Below are positions 63,188-64,000 of a DNA stretch of 64,000 nt, in pieces. The stretch is from Rossellomorea marisflavi (GTDB taxonomy: Bacteria > Bacillota > Bacilli > Bacillales > Bacillaceae_B). A model generated the notes under the pieces. It was not told the origin of the DNA. It was given only the letters and a program-made list of their open reading frames with translations, and did not search any database. The translations under genes and the position numbers were made by a program. The DNA lies in contig NZ_LGUE01000005.1 in the NCBI RefSeq assembly GCF_001274775.1, forward strand, positions 292,344 through 356,343, written 5' to 3'. How positions within the stretch are numbered: the first letter of the stretch is position 1; the number at the start of each line of letters is the position of its first letter.

Positions 63188-64000
63188 ATGTCAGAATTGC
63201 ACGTAGCACTACTCGGATTCGGAACCGTCGGCCAGGGGGTATATGAGGCCTTGGACACACATCGCGAGAGAATCAAGGATATCACGGGGAAAGAGGTGCG
63301 GATCCGTGCCATCTTGATCAAAGACCCGTCAAAGGAAAGAGAGATCGATCCAAGCATCAAGGTCACGACGGACTTTGACGAAATCCTCGAAGAAGAGGAC
63401 ATCGATGTCTTGTTTGAAGCGATTGTCGGGGAAGAGCCTGGATACACCTATCTCACCAAGGCCATCGAACGGGGGATCCATGTAGTAACGGCCAATAAGG
63501 CGATGTTTGCCTCGAAGGGTGAGGACCTTTTGACACGGGCACGTGAGCGGGAAGTCGCAGTCGGATTTGAAGCGACTACGGCAGGAGGACTTCCCGTTAT
63601 CGGGGCCATCAGGCAACTATTGAATGTGAATGAAATCACACATATTCAAGGTATATTGAATGGGACCTCCAATTTCATCCTTTCCCAGATGAGGAAAGAA
63701 GGCTTGTCCTTCGAGCGGGCCCTTTCTATAGCTCAGGAAAAAGGATACGCAGAAGCAGATCCCACCAGTGATGTAGGAGGACAGGATGCCTTCTATAAGC
63801 TCATGATCCTCAGTCGAGCCGCCTTCCATGGTCAGCCCGACTGGGAAGCGGTCCCGAAAAAAGGGATCACGGATCTAACCAGTGATTGGCTGCAGGCCGC
63901 TGAATCCTTCTCCCTCCGGTTCAAGCATGTCGGGTCGATTCAAAGGGACAGAGAAAGCATAAGCGGGGTAGTGGAACCCGTACTGGTGAAGGAATCCCAT
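63188..64000 (+). CDS. hom: Homoserine dehydrogenase, 3' end outside the window
   Basis: 271 residues are visible from ATG 63188, which has TTAGGAGGAA upstream. The frame is open to the last base. LLGFGTVGQGV is the NAD(P) loop, NKAMFA and TTAGGLPVIGAIRQLL belong to the substrate domain, and GILNGTSNFIL and EADPTSDVGGQDA are hallmark blocks of the enzyme. It reduces aspartate semialdehyde to homoserine for methionine and threonine synthesis. The regulatory ACT domain, if present, would be outside the window. Control is by the S-box upstream. Confidence 0.96.
   Translation, partial: MSELHVALLGFGTVGQGVYEALDTHRERIKDITGKEVRIRAILIKDPSKEREIDPSIKVTTDFDEILEEEDIDVLFEAIVGEEPGYTYLTKAIERGIHVVTANKAMFASKGEDLLTRAREREVAVGFEATTAGGLPVIGAIRQLLNVNEITHIQGILNGTSNFILSQMRKEGLSFERALSIAQEKGYAEADPTSDVGGQDAFYKLMILSRAAFHGQPDWEAVPKKGITDLTSDWLQAAESFSLRFKHVGSIQRDRESISGVVEPVLVKESH

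Overview
The window looks like the chromosome of a Bacillaceae bacterium close to Bacillus or Rossellomorea. The evidence is strong AGGAGG-type ribosome binding sites, TTG and GTG starts, CcpA cre-like sites, S-box and c-di-AMP riboswitches, an OpuF-type osmolyte transporter, glcU-gdh, a MhqR-like quinone regulon and DUF families typical of Bacillus. Base composition is near balanced. I recognise no rRNA, tRNA, prophage, insertion sequence or CRISPR array. The species assignment is inference.

Layout. 1-3.9 kb: end of a family 2 glycosyltransferase, a DUF4083 gene with an in-frame stop, and a two-gene importer (opuFA-opuFB type). 4-6.8 kb: a quinone-stress operon (ring-cleaving dioxygenase, flavin reductase, WrbA-like quinone reductase) behind a MhqR-type operator. 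7.4-13.6 kb: kdpFABC plus a kinase-less KdpD, led by a c-di-AMP riboswitch. 14-20.7 kb: a 2-oxoglutarate oxygenase, an acetyltransferase, two orphan peptide-type permeases, an SgrR-like regulator and an MFS pump. 21-27 kb: a methyltransferase, a MurJ/SpoVB-like flippase and a CdaR-regulated glycerate operon. 27.3-29.3 kb: glcU-gdh. 29.4-36.1 kb: a second quinone/electrophile-stress cluster (azoreductase with a cysteine-less HxlR regulator, nitroreductase, ferredoxin, two more ring-cleaving dioxygenases, MarR regulator). 36-46.2 kb: small transporters, regulators and enzymes. 46.2-52.9 kb: an oligopeptide-type ABC importer. 53-62.7 kb: mixed single genes. 63 kb to the end: an S-box riboswitch and homoserine dehydrogenase, cut by the window edge.

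The most unusual object is the importer at 46.2-52.9 kb. Its lipoprotein binding component appears circularly permuted: the segment that normally ends a family 5 solute-binding protein sits directly after the lipobox, and the protein stops where that segment would normally begin. Both permeases carry long N-terminal extensions with extra membrane helices, and the two ATPases are fused into one divergently transcribed gene.

Non-coding repeats are conspicuous. Seven copies of a roughly 110-135 bp GC-rich palindromic element occur between genes. Three of them lie in a tandem array of about 215-bp units, and two inverted copies separate a MhqR-type promoter from its operon. A separate array of 13 exact-period 25-bp units lies just upstream of an SMR efflux gene. 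A long terminator-like hairpin occurs twice, 24 kb apart.
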